This document shows positions 44,436 through 55,058 of a stretch of 64,000 nt of DNA, piece after piece (the stretch's first letter is position 1; each line of letters opens with the position of its first letter). The translations under genes were made by a program, and so were the position numbers. Below the pieces are notes generated by a model that was not told where the DNA came from, did not search any database, and saw only the letters and a program-made list of their open reading frames with translations. This DNA is from Sequoia sempervirens (lineage: Eukaryota; Streptophyta; Pinopsida; Cupressales; Cupressaceae), in contig VDFB02275566.1 in the NCBI GenBank assembly GCA_007258455.2, forward strand, positions 93,729 to 157,728, written 5' to 3'.

Positions 44436-44450
44436 AAAGTGGGGGCTAAA
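44436..44450 (+). other. Polypurine tract
   Basis: AAAGTGGGGGCTAAA directly precedes the 3' LTR. A near-identical AAAGTGGGGACTAAA sits on the minus strand beside the LTR at 53110. Confidence 0.85.
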
Positions 44451-45930
44451 TGTAATGTAGAAAATTATACTCCTTTCTAAGTGAAAGTACAATTTCACAC
44501 TTAGTTTGGACCTATTTTAGTGACCTTTCATTTATGTATTTTTAAACCTAATTAATAGGCCCCTAATACCCTTTATTATGCATCCCAAGGCCTATTTTAA
44601 TTATTTCCCAACAATGTAACTCAAATTGAGTAAATTCTATTAATTCATTTAATGCCCCAATATAATCTAGGTCCTAAAATTTTAGGTCAAGACCCACTTG
44701 CCCATGGGTGAATGGCTCCCCTTTAAGTTAATAGACTCAAAGTAAAATATGTTTTTGGTGGAATTTAAAGGTCTCAAATTCAAATTTTAAGTGTTGGATT
44801 TTAGGATTCAATAAATAAGAAATTAGAAAGGAAGCCTATAAAACAAAGTCTTTCAATCGTTTTCCTCTAGCAAGCAAGATAGATTCACATGAGCTCACAA
44901 GGATTTATACTCAAGAGCAAGGAGAATTCAATCAAGCATTCAAAGTTGGAGTCTTGGAGCATGATTCTACTTTCTTTTGCAGTTCTTCAAGCTCATTTTG
45001 TCAACAAGATCAAGCATTGCCAAAGATTGATGATAGATGCCTATGGAGGATCATAATGGATTCTAGATTTTGGGAGATGCACCAAGCCATTCAACCAATC
45101 CTAATGACTTGTTTCTTAAGTGATTACATATTCTATTATCATTCTACTTTCTACCTAAGGGAAGGTATATTCAGATTTGTGATCTATTAGGGTGATTTGA
45201 CATCTCCCAAAGTAGGTCCTCACCATTGTTCATGTTTCATTTAGGGATTCTATTCTAAAACATTTGAATAGGGTTTCTTTGCATTTTAATATCTTGTAAT
45301 CTTAAACACACTTAAGATTTGGGCTTGCACACACCTTTCATGTTTTAGATCTATACTTTTCATCAAGGTTTAATTATCAAACTTGGGGTTTGACCAAGAC
45401 AAACCCCCATCTACCATCAAACAATAATTTTTTTTTGCAAATTTATCACAGGTACAAATTTAGGAGAAAAGTTTTAGAAGTGTAGGAAGTGCAGATCCAA
45501 GACAAATCTCAATTTTTGATTTTCTAGAAAGGTAGTCCTGGACCCATTCACCCAGGGGAAAATGAGTCACTGACAACCTCCTGAAACTTCCTTTTTATGA
45601 TAGGTGCACAATATTTAACCCTTTCTAGATCTCTCAGAACTTTTTTTTCTATTAGTATTGACCTTTAGATTGATGTTTCAAGTTTGAATTAGCATAATTA
45701 GGTTGATTTACTATTTTTATTTTTCCTCCTAGAAGTTTTCTTTAGCCTTTTACCCTTGTCCTCAAGCATAAGGAAATAAAAAAATTCTCACATTGAGTTG
45801 ATTCACCTAAGGGTTGTTAGTCAATTCTTTGTGGGGATCTCATTTCCTAATGAAAATAGGAAGATAGGGTCTATTATCACCCTCTTGACTTACCTTTCCA
45901 TTTTGGGGAACCCTATTTTTCTATGTTTAA
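44451..45930 (+). repeat. 3' LTR of Tat-like element
   Basis: It begins TGTAATGTAGAAAA and ends CTATGTTTAA (terminal CA mutated). It matches 32072-33558 along its length, with two hairpin-motif copies (44691-44718, 45540-45568). Confidence 0.88.
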
Positions 45931-47205
45931 CCCCAAAAGAAATTTAGATCCAAGGTTAAGTGGCTCACCTTCAAGGTTGCAAGACAATATAATTCCCTTG
46001 TTGATCTGAATTCTAATTTTTGTAGTGAAAGGTGGCTAATCCTAGTAAAACCCTAGGATCGCTTTTCCCACATTACAATTATTATGCTACCAAAATTGCT
46101 CTCGATATCTTTTTTGTGATGCTCATATAAAGACTTAAACTCTACAAGTGTATTAGAACAATTGATTATTGAATAATATATTGAATTTCTTTGAAGTGTG
46201 GTTTTGAAAATGAAAGGGATTTCCCCACATAAATCATTGTGTTATGGTATATTATTTTTTTGTTTATTCCATTAATAACTATATGAATAATTTTATTTAT
46301 ACTCATACCTCTTATAGATTAGTGTACGAAGTGTATTTTTCACATGTACCTCCTTTCAACATAATTATTAATAGGCCACTCATTGCCTCTTTGGGCTCAC
46401 TTGGTCAAATAATTAAATCCCTTATTGATGTGAAAATGACTAAGTGGGGCTAACTCATGAAAATAATGTGTGGAACTCAAAGGTAAATAATAAACATATT
46501 GAATAACACAATCAATTAGAGTTATTGGAAAAAACTTATCTAAGTTCTTATTCTCATATGCAAAATCTAAACATGTCACATTGGAAGATTGCAAATAAAC
46601 ATTAGGATCACATTTATATTGTATAATTTAAATAATCTTGGTGCAACAAAATTAGGGGGCAATAAATAGATAAAAACTTCAAAACAAGTAGTGTGTGATA
46701 TGGGGGATTATATGTGATGAAATAATTATTAGGTGTATTGTTTACTTGCTTCTTAATAGAGGTCATATTTTGCATTAGTGTATCTAGTGTGGAAGTGGTG
46801 ATAATATTGGTGTTAAGAGTGTGTGAGATGATATAAAAATTGTAATGAGGACTATATTGAAATTTAATTTCACAGTTGTAGAAGGAGGGGTCATTGTGCA
46901 AAGTGGAGTGGACATGGGGTGAGAGGGAGGAATATGTGAGACATCAAATGGGAAGGAGTGGTGTGAGACGTATGAGTATGAGGCATGTATGCGGATGGGT
47001 GAGAGTAAGAGGAACACTAAAGGAGTTCAAAAGTAGATGAACCATTAGAAGTAGGTATATAATATGTAGGGGTGACTCTAAAAGAAATGATAAAATTAGT
47101 GGTAGTATACATATAAGTGGTAACTATGGAAGGATAAGGTTCAATAGAAGATGAAGAATGAAAGGATACGACATTTAAATAATCCAACAAAGTACCTTGA
47201 TACAA
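45931..47205 (-). pseudogene. Ancient Tat-like gag (capsid) remnant
   Basis: On the minus strand a Pro/Ser/Thr-rich stretch (47205-46784) is followed by TCLDFAYENKNLDKFFP and QYVYYLPLSSTHYFHEL. FHINKGFNYLTK and FDQVSPKRQ come next. This parallels the capsid at 59680-59880 (CIEVAYDDTYLMWIFPRSL, EWFSRLPSGIKTFQEI, LSALKQ). It is probably the upstream half of the same remnant seen at 30.0-30.4 and 22.7-23.8 kb, split by the insertions between. Confidence 0.5.
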
Positions 47206-48490
47206 TAAATAATATATGTGATAAGTGGAGCACTCACTAATGTTTGATGTAAAATACTTACCAATTATTGAGGAGCCTGAGGATTATAAAGTGCATCAAG
47301 TAATTATCTAGTAAGAGCAACATCTTCTTTAGCTATATATGTCTAGTGGTCATAGTCTTATTGTTTTACATGCTCCTTTAAATTGTCCTCAACATGAGCA
47401 CTAGGATGGACCTCATTATAATTTGATTGAGTAGCCATGCCAAGGTTGAAATGAGAACTCCTTTGTAATGGAATATTAGAATCCCAAGTAGCTTGTGGCT
47501 TGAATAAAGTAATATGTATAAGAAAGAGGAAGATGAAGCAATATAAATCACTTGCTAATGTGTAAAGTGAAAAATCAATAAGAAATTAAATATAAAAATT
47601 AAACCCTAGAGGTGAATCCAAGAGTGAGTAGGGTTTGCATAAGGTCACGTAATAAATCAAATGCCATAAGATAATAGGAGGATATGGAGCAAAATAAGAA
47701 AAGGAAATTATCAAACCCTAAATAAATATAAATATAAAATTAAACACTCCAAAATAAATAAATGTGAAAATCATAATTTAGAAGGTAAAAACCATAAGAA
47801 ATATTGGAGAAGTAAAATGCACAAAAATGTAGGGAAATAAAGTATGTTTTACATAAGACATAGTGTAATTAAATAAATGGAAACAAGCATAAAATTAACC
47901 TAGATCATTAGAGTTCCAAGGTAGATAATTAAAATAAATTTATACAAATTAAAGGAAAGGGTTAGGAAAACTTGCTGATTAATAGATGATGTTGAGCTTG
48001 TACATAATTGATTTGTTGCTATCCAAATATTAATGTCCTCAATTTGATAATTGACTCAAAAATCTCCATGGTTCAATTTTCCAAGTCCTACAAGTTTAAT
48101 ATTGAGTGACACAAACTTGATATGATGTTACAAATTGGTCTCTATTGTATGTGAATGATTTGAGAAAATGAGAACCTATAAACTTGTTCATATTTTCCTT
48201 CTTGCTATTTAAAACTATTAACATGTTATATAGGGACATTGTTTATGAGTCTATTTATTTGATAGGTGAATGGGTTCTCCTAGTTCAAAGTCCTTTGGAA
48301 AGCCAAATTAATGGAAATGAGCTATGTTGAAGGAAACATACATGAATATATAAATGACCTAGATATGATGATGATATGGATCATTCTATTCTTTACTACC
48401 ATTTAAAAATAATTTTTTTGTTCAATGGTTCTCCTTTTAATTGGATGCATAATTAAAACACATTAAATACCTTTAAACACCATAAAAAAT
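47206..48490. other. AT-rich interval, no gene seen
   Basis: Only short chance ORFs. It could be the 5' part of the ancient gypsy remnant, but I cannot show it. Confidence 0.45.
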
Positions 48491-48493
48491 AAC

Positions 48494-48972
48494 ATGTCAC
48501 ACAAAACATGTGTTATTCAATGCATAACAACTAGTAAAAGGGGGTATGAAACTTGGACTTTGAAAATTCAAAAATGTGAATTTAAAGTTTATTCTTGCAT
48601 GTCTTGGGATCTAACCAAGTCCATCCTAAGACATTTGAAAATAAACCTTGAATCTAAAATGATAAGTGAAAAGAACCACCTAGTTCAGTTGTTAGGAAGA
48701 GTAGTGTCACTACTTATCAAGGGTCTCTTCCCACTCCCTCACAACCGATCACCAAATCTCTAGCTTGCTCTTCCCATTCTCCACCTCATTTTTTGAGGTA
48801 AAGGTCAAGGTCCCCTATTGCTCATAATGTTGATTTGGACTCTTGTAACTAGCCTCCTTCTATAAGGCATAGATCTAGGTCTTCATACCCCTCTATTGTT
48901 GTGTCAGAAACTATTGATCAATCCATTGCAGTTGCTAATTGGTTTGATGTGTTGCCACAAAAGGATGACCCT
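48494..48972 (+). pseudogene. LINE ORF1, C-terminal remnant
   Basis: The frame at 48494-48763 has TWTLKIQKCEFKVYSCMSW, which looks like the region before and around the ORF1 zinc knuckle with most Cys/His lost. Downstream is a Ser/Pro/Arg-rich tail ending just before ORF2 (SETIDQSIAVANWFDVLP). The assignment rests mainly on position before the endonuclease. Confidence 0.45.
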
Positions 48973-48989
48973 TCATTCTCCTCTTTACC

Positions 48990-49766
48990 ATGAATTTTAA
49001 AGTAATGTCTTGGAATGTAAGAGGGATCTCTCTCCCTCACCCTAAATATGGAGTTAAAGATGTGATTGTCAAGTGGGAACCTGATATTGTGTTCCTTCAA
49101 GAAGTTAAACTTGTTGCTTCACGTCTTTCTTGTTCTTTGTCCAATGTTTGGAGGAATGTTGTGCTCTTCCATACATTGCATAGCGAAGTTAGTGGGAGTA
49201 GGAATTGGTTTAGCTTCTTGGATTCATAAGTTTTCCATTGATAGAGGTGAGGAATCTTCACATAGTTGTGTGTGGGTCCTAACCTTTATTAATGGCCAAC
49301 CTATTGGGTTCTTCTCCATTTATACTCCTAATTCAACAAAACATAGAAATGTATTGTGGGATCAAATATCAAAAACCTCCCCAATGTTGATTGGGTTATA
49401 GGAGGTGATTTTAATATGGTAGAATTCCACAAAGACCAAAGTTGGAAAAGTCATTTTAAATTAAGAAATGAAGATTTTGACAAATGGTTGTCTTGTATAA
49501 ATTTTGTGGGGGTGATTGACCCTATCCACACTAATAGCTCCAATCAGGGTTGCAATTGGTTTACATGGTCCAATCGCATATTTGGGGATGATAGAAATTT
49601 GAGCAGACTTGAATTTTTTCACATTTCTCCTAACCTTCATGTCATCCATGAATCCTCTAGTTGTAGTGTGAGAGTGGATTATTCTAGTTCTCTTTTAGAC
49701 CACTTTACCATATTCTTTTCTATTTCAAAAAATGCTAACAATAAAATGGAGTCCAATCTGCCCTAG
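48990..49766 (+). pseudogene. LINE ORF2 AP endonuclease
   Basis: The ATG at 48990 gives MNFKVMSWNVRGI and then PDIVFLQEVKL, with the catalytic Glu. After a frameshift near 49180 the chain gives GFFSIYTPNS, and after a second near 49370 it gives WVIGGDFNMVE and CNWFTWSNR. SRLEFF and LLDHFTI close the domain. The final S-D-H of the family is L-D-H here. The domain nicks target DNA in LINE insertion; it is inactive in this copy. Confidence 0.87.
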
Positions 49767-51487
49767 AAACTCAATAATTCTCATCTAAAAAATCCTTCTT
49801 ATGTGGATGCTCTTGTTGTAATTTGGAATTCTATACCCAAACCAAGTGAAGGAGATTATTAGAGGGAGTGGTAGAATCTGGCCATTTTTTGTTGTGTTAA
49901 GTTCCTATGAGCTTTTGGTAAGAGACTAGTCTAGCAACAAAAACGTAAGGAGAAATATTTAAAGGTGAAACTTGAATGTCATAGGAAGCTACTCAATGTT
50001 GATCCACAACAATATTGCATTGCAATATTCTATAGCATCTTTAGAGATTCATATTCAAAAAATTGATTCCTACAAAGGACTAGGAGAAAAAATAAGAGCC
50101 AAACTTCATTGGATTAAGGAAGGTAATAAAGGCTCTAAATAAGTTTCTTTAAATTTTTTAACTATAAACATAGGAAGGATTATATTGGAGCTATTCAAGA
50201 TGACTTTGGTCATGTGCATACCATTCCTAAAGAGGTTATGAACCTATTTCAGAACTTTTATGAGAAGTTTTTCAAGGAAGACTCTCATTGGCAAGATACT
50301 CAACCAATTCTGGAAGATATGATCAAAGAAATTATTCCCAAGAAGGTAGATACGTGGTATATTAATTTTTTGGATTGAGAAACTTCTATGGAAGATTTAT
50401 AACATGCTACTTTTTCAATTCCTTCCAACAAGAGCCCTGGGATGGATGGGTTGTTAGTGTAATTTTACCAAACTATGTGGCAACACATTAAAGATGATTT
50501 CTATTTGGTTTACATGGAGGCATTAGCTCAAGGTTCCTTAGATCCTAATATTAATAAGTTGCTTATAAACTCCTTCCTAAAGGGAAGATTGAAGAATCCA
50601 TTGTTGGTTGGCATCCCATAACCTTATTGAACACTTCTGACAAAATTCTTGCTAAAGCTATTGCTTCTAGAATTAAGTCGATGGTGAAAGAGATTGTTAG
50701 ACCAAAAAAAATGGGTTCCTTAGAGGGATGATAGCTTGATTCTTGCATGGAAAAAATATTGAATGGGATCAACAATGAAGAAAAAATTCTTTATTGGTGA
50801 AGCTTTATTTTGATAAATCCTATGAGAGAATTTGATGAAGTTGTATTCTTAAAATGCTTCATTGGGTAGGTTTTGGTCCTCAGATCTGCAAACATATCCA
50901 AATGTTGTTCAAGGATGATAATGCTCATCTAGTGGTTACCAAGGAATTATCAAATTCATTTCCCTTCCAACATTCTATAAGACAAGGTTTCCCATTATCA
51001 CCCTTTCTTTATGTGCTTTCTCAAGATGCTCTTGGGTATTTGCTGCAAAAGTATAATCATATGTATTTAATACAAGGTGTTTTGATACCAAATGATGCAT
51101 TTGTTATTGAATCAAACTTTACTAATGATAGAATGCTTTTTCTTCAAAATTCTAAAGAAGAGATTCATAGTGTGATGCAGGTACTTGAACTTCATTGTGT
51201 TGTTTTTGGTTCTAAATTGGCTCATCACAAAACTAAATTTTTGATGGTAAAAATTGGTCTCGTTCTAGACTAGATACCAAAAGAATGGAAACAAATTAAA
51301 CATGGAGAAATTTCTTGCTACTTGGGGATTCCCTTTGGACTTGGTGTTATACTTTTTGATATGTGGAAATGGTTTTTTGATAAGTTGAAAAATAAGATTT
51401 TCTCTTGGGGGAATAGATTTTTGTCTCTAGCTGGAAAGATTCAAGTGGTGAATCATTTATTTCTAGCCTCTCATGTTTATTATTCCT
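49767..51487 (+). pseudogene. LINE ORF2 reverse transcriptase, truncated
   Basis: The N-terminal RT part is full of stops (KLHWIKEGNKGSK near 50100). The best part is 50854-51273, with LHWVGFGPQICKHIQMLF, SIRQGFPLSPFLYVL and FTNDRMLFLQN where active LINEs have F-A-D-D. The thumb region LGIPFGLG and RFLSLAGKIQVVNHLFLASH follows at 51300-51480. The chain ends at the LTR insertion. Confidence 0.87.
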
Positions 51488-53110
51488 TGAAAATAGGTCA
51501 AATAGGGTGCTCCACCTTTTAGGAGATGGAACACTAAGGTAGGGTTTTAGGACCTTTCCACCTATTTCCTCTAAATTTCATTCAAGGAAACCTTAGAGAT
51601 CTCAATCTAGGGATGGAATGAGGGAAAGAGATATACAATAAGGTATCCTAGGGTGTGATTAAAGATAATAAAGGGGGTTCACCACCAAGCAATGGATTGG
51701 AAAGACAAGAAATGCACTGATATGCAGAAATTAAGTTATATGACCTAGAAAATGAACTTAAATCAGAACAATAAATTGGAGATAAATAGAGGTGCACCTA
51801 GAAACTGAAGAGGCTTGAATGAGGGTTTGAAATCCTAGAAATATTGAATTTTAATGCAAACTAGGACTCATACACTAGTAGGGGTGATTTATTCCCAGTT
51901 TAGGGTATCGGGTCAGAACTAGAATCTGGAACTGCTAAACCAAGATCTACATAAACACTAGGACTCATACGCCATACGTGGTGATTTAGTGCCCATATCA
52001 AGGTTGATCGAAAACTCTAGAATTCTGTAGTGATATTCTGTAGCTTCTCTCCTATCAAATCTCTAAGTCTAAAACACTGAATTGCAACTTGTAGGTGACT
52101 TTTCGTGATCCTGCAATGTAGATCACAACTTGACAAATTTTCTCCAATCTTGCTCTTTAATTGATCTTCAACCTAGATCTACAAATCACACATCAAAGAG
52201 AGGGGGAAATCATTGTTTTGGTAGTAGACAGGGGTTTTCCTTGGTCAAACCTCATTTTAGAAATCAAACCTTGAAATGAATAGAAATAGAATGAAGGAAT
52301 GATGAATGAACAAATATGTTATGTTGTAACTCACCAAACCCTTGAAAAAAGGTTACAATATTATATGTAATGACTAGCATGAATGTAGATTTTGACTCTT
52401 GCTTGAAGGATGGATCTCAACTTCAATGCTTGCTTGAATCATAAAACCCTACATCATAATTCTTAGCTCAAAAACAAACATGATGCATGATGACTTTGAC
52501 ATGATACTTGATTCTTGAATAGTGCTCCAAAATGATTGATAATAAACTCTTGAATACTCTTGAATGCTCTTGTAATCATAAAATTTCTATAGGAATGCTC
52601 TCATTAATTTGTTAGGAGAAAATATGTGAATTAACCTTGTATTTTTATACTTGCTTATGCCAAATTTCTTGAATTTATAACACTACAAGGTGACATTAGA
52701 TCTAGGAGAATAAAATCCCACCAAGAATTGAATTCAAATTTAGGTCAAAGCTAAGTAGGACTCATACACCAGTTGGGGCGTATGAGTCCTAGTAGGCTAA
52801 GCTCAACACACAAATTTCAAGAAATGTTTACTTTAATGTCAAATTCAAGTTCAAGACCTGAAACTTAGCTGGGAACCATATGTCCAAGATGGTGTATGAG
52901 TCCTAGATCACTAAATCAGAGCCATACACACCAAAAACATTAAATTATGATTGGATACTTGATATGTATTGGGATTATCCTTGGAAATATGCATTAACTA
53001 AGGCTTGTGGATGAAAAATAGGACCAAATAAGGCATAAAGAAGCCCAATTTGAGCAGGGAGGGCCCAAAAAAGTTTGAAAATGTAGAGATATAAATTTCC
53101 CTACACTACA
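51488..53110 (-). repeat. LTR of a third Tat-like family, in LINE
   Basis: On the minus strand it begins TGTAGTGTAGGG next to the polypurine tract and ends CCTATTTTCA. It is related to the solo LTR at 38919 in the same orientation, and to the LTR at 32072 inverted. Four hairpin-motif copies lie at 51864-51896, 51961-51994, 52758-52789 and 52871-52903. Because the polypurine tract adjoins, this is the 3' LTR of an element whose body lies to the right and is mostly missing. Confidence 0.75.
52758..52789. repeat. LTR hairpin motif, second sequence type
   Basis: Arms GGACTCATACACC and GGCGTATGAGTCC pair at 12 of 13 positions around AGTTGG. Compared with 39935 two base pairs are changed on both arms. 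Confidence 0.85.
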
Positions 53111-53390
53111 TTTAGTCCCCACTTTAGTGAGAGGAGGAAATTGCTTCAAACTCACACTAAAGTAGACAAACTCACATCAAGAGGGGTCCAAGTGTGTTGG
53201 AAGCCTTGCAACATGAGCATGAAGTATGGATGGTTTGTGTTGGTTGTTCCTATGTTGTCATTGATGTCAACATGGTGATAACTATATGGGAAGACTTCTT
53301 GGTTTACCAGAAGTTGTTCTTTGTCGGTAATACCCTTTTGTGATGGGTTAGTGTGTTGGTATTTGAGTCTGGAATTTACCACAAGATCTG
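53111..53390 (-). other. Polypurine tract and short internal remnant of the third Tat-like element
   Basis: The minus strand reads CTAAAGTGGGGACTAAA up to the LTR at 53110. A 76-codon minus frame (53152-53382) has no recognised domain. The sequence loses identity after about 53390, so the element is truncated. Confidence 0.6.
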
Positions 53391-53799
53391 ATATGACTCT
53401 AATCTCCTAACCATATTTTTTTGGCTCATTCAAACAACTATATCCTAGATCTTGAGATTTCTTTTATTGTGAAAAGAAAGTTATCTCTGATAGAGTTTAA
53501 CTCTATATTTTACTGTTGTTATGTGTGTGTCATATTATGTTGGAGACTTCACATTCTACTAAGCAAGGAAAAATTTAGTGGTGAATCTTCACCAGTTGGT
53601 GAATAATTGAAATCGAGACCTCTAGAAATGACGAATAGTACAAGCTAAAAAGAGATTAAATTGCCAGGTTTTTACAAAAAAATAATTTCATCTCGATTAA
53701 TTCACCTATGCATTATTTTTTAAACTAATAAATCGAAGTGATTCACCATGTAAATGATGCATCACTGGAACTAATTTCGCCAGTAGTTTATATTGTAAT
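53391..53799. other. Unassigned flank
   Basis: No ORF with a domain and no repeat pairing. The missing 3' half of the LINE is not here either. Confidence 0.45.
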
Positions 53800-55037
53800 T
53801 GTAGACACATAAAATATACTAATTGACATTGTGCACTTGATCCCAATTAACTAACATTGTTTCGTCCTGAATCACCTCTTAAGCTTATCATCACTATTTG
53901 TCCCTTAATTAAATAAATAATCATTTATCTAATTAAGTCATCATCTCTTGTTAATTAAATAAATCAATTTTATTTAATTAATTTTGTAATCCCCCTTTTA
54001 ATTAAATAATACATTTTATTTAATTAAATCTCTAAGTCATTCTATTAAATTAAATCAATCTTTATCCAACATCATCCCTCTTTAGTTAAATAAATCAAAA
54101 TATTTATTTAATTAAATCTAAATCATTATTCCTCTCTTTTTGATTTAAATTAATCCAAAAATCTAAGTCAAAAGTCAAAATCAGCTAATCTCCTTTAAAT
54201 TAATCAAATCCTGATTAATTTAATCCTAATCACTCAAATCCTCTAGATTTTGTAACTTACACATGAAAATCAATTTAATTGATTTATAAATCATCTATTT
54301 TCATTCAAAAAGGCATCCAAGTGGGAATATTCCTCAAATTTGAAATCTCCCCCTCAAAAGGACTTGTCCCTTTCAACAAAGAATTTAAAATCTCTTACAT
54401 GTCCTTTTTTTGAGCCATGTGCATTTGCTTCACCTTTCAACTCATTCTTCAAGCCATATTTTGAATTTGAATCTCCCCCCTCTTTGCACATTCTTCAAAC
54501 TGTGTTCATTCCTCAACCATTCACATGATGACATGTTGCTTCTTCTCATTTATTGAAAATTAATCCCACAATGCTCTATTTTGAACATTCATACATCTTC
54601 TCATTCTATAAATGAGGAGCTCATCTCCTCATTTCATCATCCACAATTTGAGTAAATTTACTCTACTCAAATCCATAGCAATTTATCATCAATTTCATCC
54701 AAGCATAGTTAGGTTTTATGCGGTTTTTCATCTTGGAGCATACATCAAGCATCAACAAAGTGGACCACTCTTCATCACATATCAACTTTGCATCATTGGA
54801 GTTGGGAAAGAGCCAATTTTCACATCAAATTGGCACCAATTCCCTCAAGAGATTAGGAGTTTGTTGGCTTTAGAATAGATTTTGATATGCTTTCAAGTTT
54901 CATTGTGTTCTTCCTTTCATTTTCTATCTCTTTTGCTATTCAAATTAATTTCTTGAGGAACCCTTATTCTTGCTTGCATTTGATCTCCTAATGTATTCAT
55001 TTATTGTGTTTTGCAGGTATTTGAATTAGGGTTCACA
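53800..55037 (+). repeat. 5' LTR of the last Tat-like element (left edge inferred)
   Basis: The right edge is CA at 55037, followed by TTT and TGGTGCTAGAAGG. The left edge is placed at TGTAGACACATA by its TG start and by the change of composition. The partner LTR is outside the window. The segment 53890-54250 is made of TTAATTAAAT-type words. Confidence 0.55.
54607..54613 (+). promoter_or_regulatory. TATA box with adjacent hairpin
   Basis: TATAAAT is followed at once by ATGAGGAG-CTCAT-CTCCTCAT, an 8-bp stem with a 5-base loop. Transcription would be expected to start near 54635. Confidence 0.55.
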
Positions 55038-55040
55038 TTT

Positions 55041-55058
55041 TGGTGCTAGAAGGAGGGG
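55041..55058 (+). other. Probable primer-binding region
   Basis: TGGTGCTAGAAGGAGGGG lies three bases after the LTR. It begins TGG as a primer site should but is not the Met-tRNA type; the tRNA is not identified. Confidence 0.5.

Larger units (their letters stand above)
32072..45930 (+). mobile_element. Tat/Ogre-type Ty3/gypsy element, 13.9 kb, with antisense extra ORF
   Basis: LTRs at 32072-33558 and 44451-45930 match along their length. Inside are gag-side fragments, protease, degenerate G-patch, RT, RNase H, a second archaeal-type RNase H, integrase and then 3.6 kb with an antisense plant-mobile-domain frame. The second RNase H is the hallmark of the Tat lineage. A solo LTR of a related family splits integrase. 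No matching five-base target duplication is visible (ATTTA before, CCCCA after). A capsid domain was not found. Confidence 0.88.
48494..51487 (+). mobile_element. LINE (L1-type), decayed and interrupted
   Basis: The order is end of ORF1, AP endonuclease, then reverse transcriptase, all on the plus strand. It is cut at 51487 by a gypsy LTR. The 5' end is not defined and the 3' end with tail is not found beyond the insertion. Confidence 0.85.
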
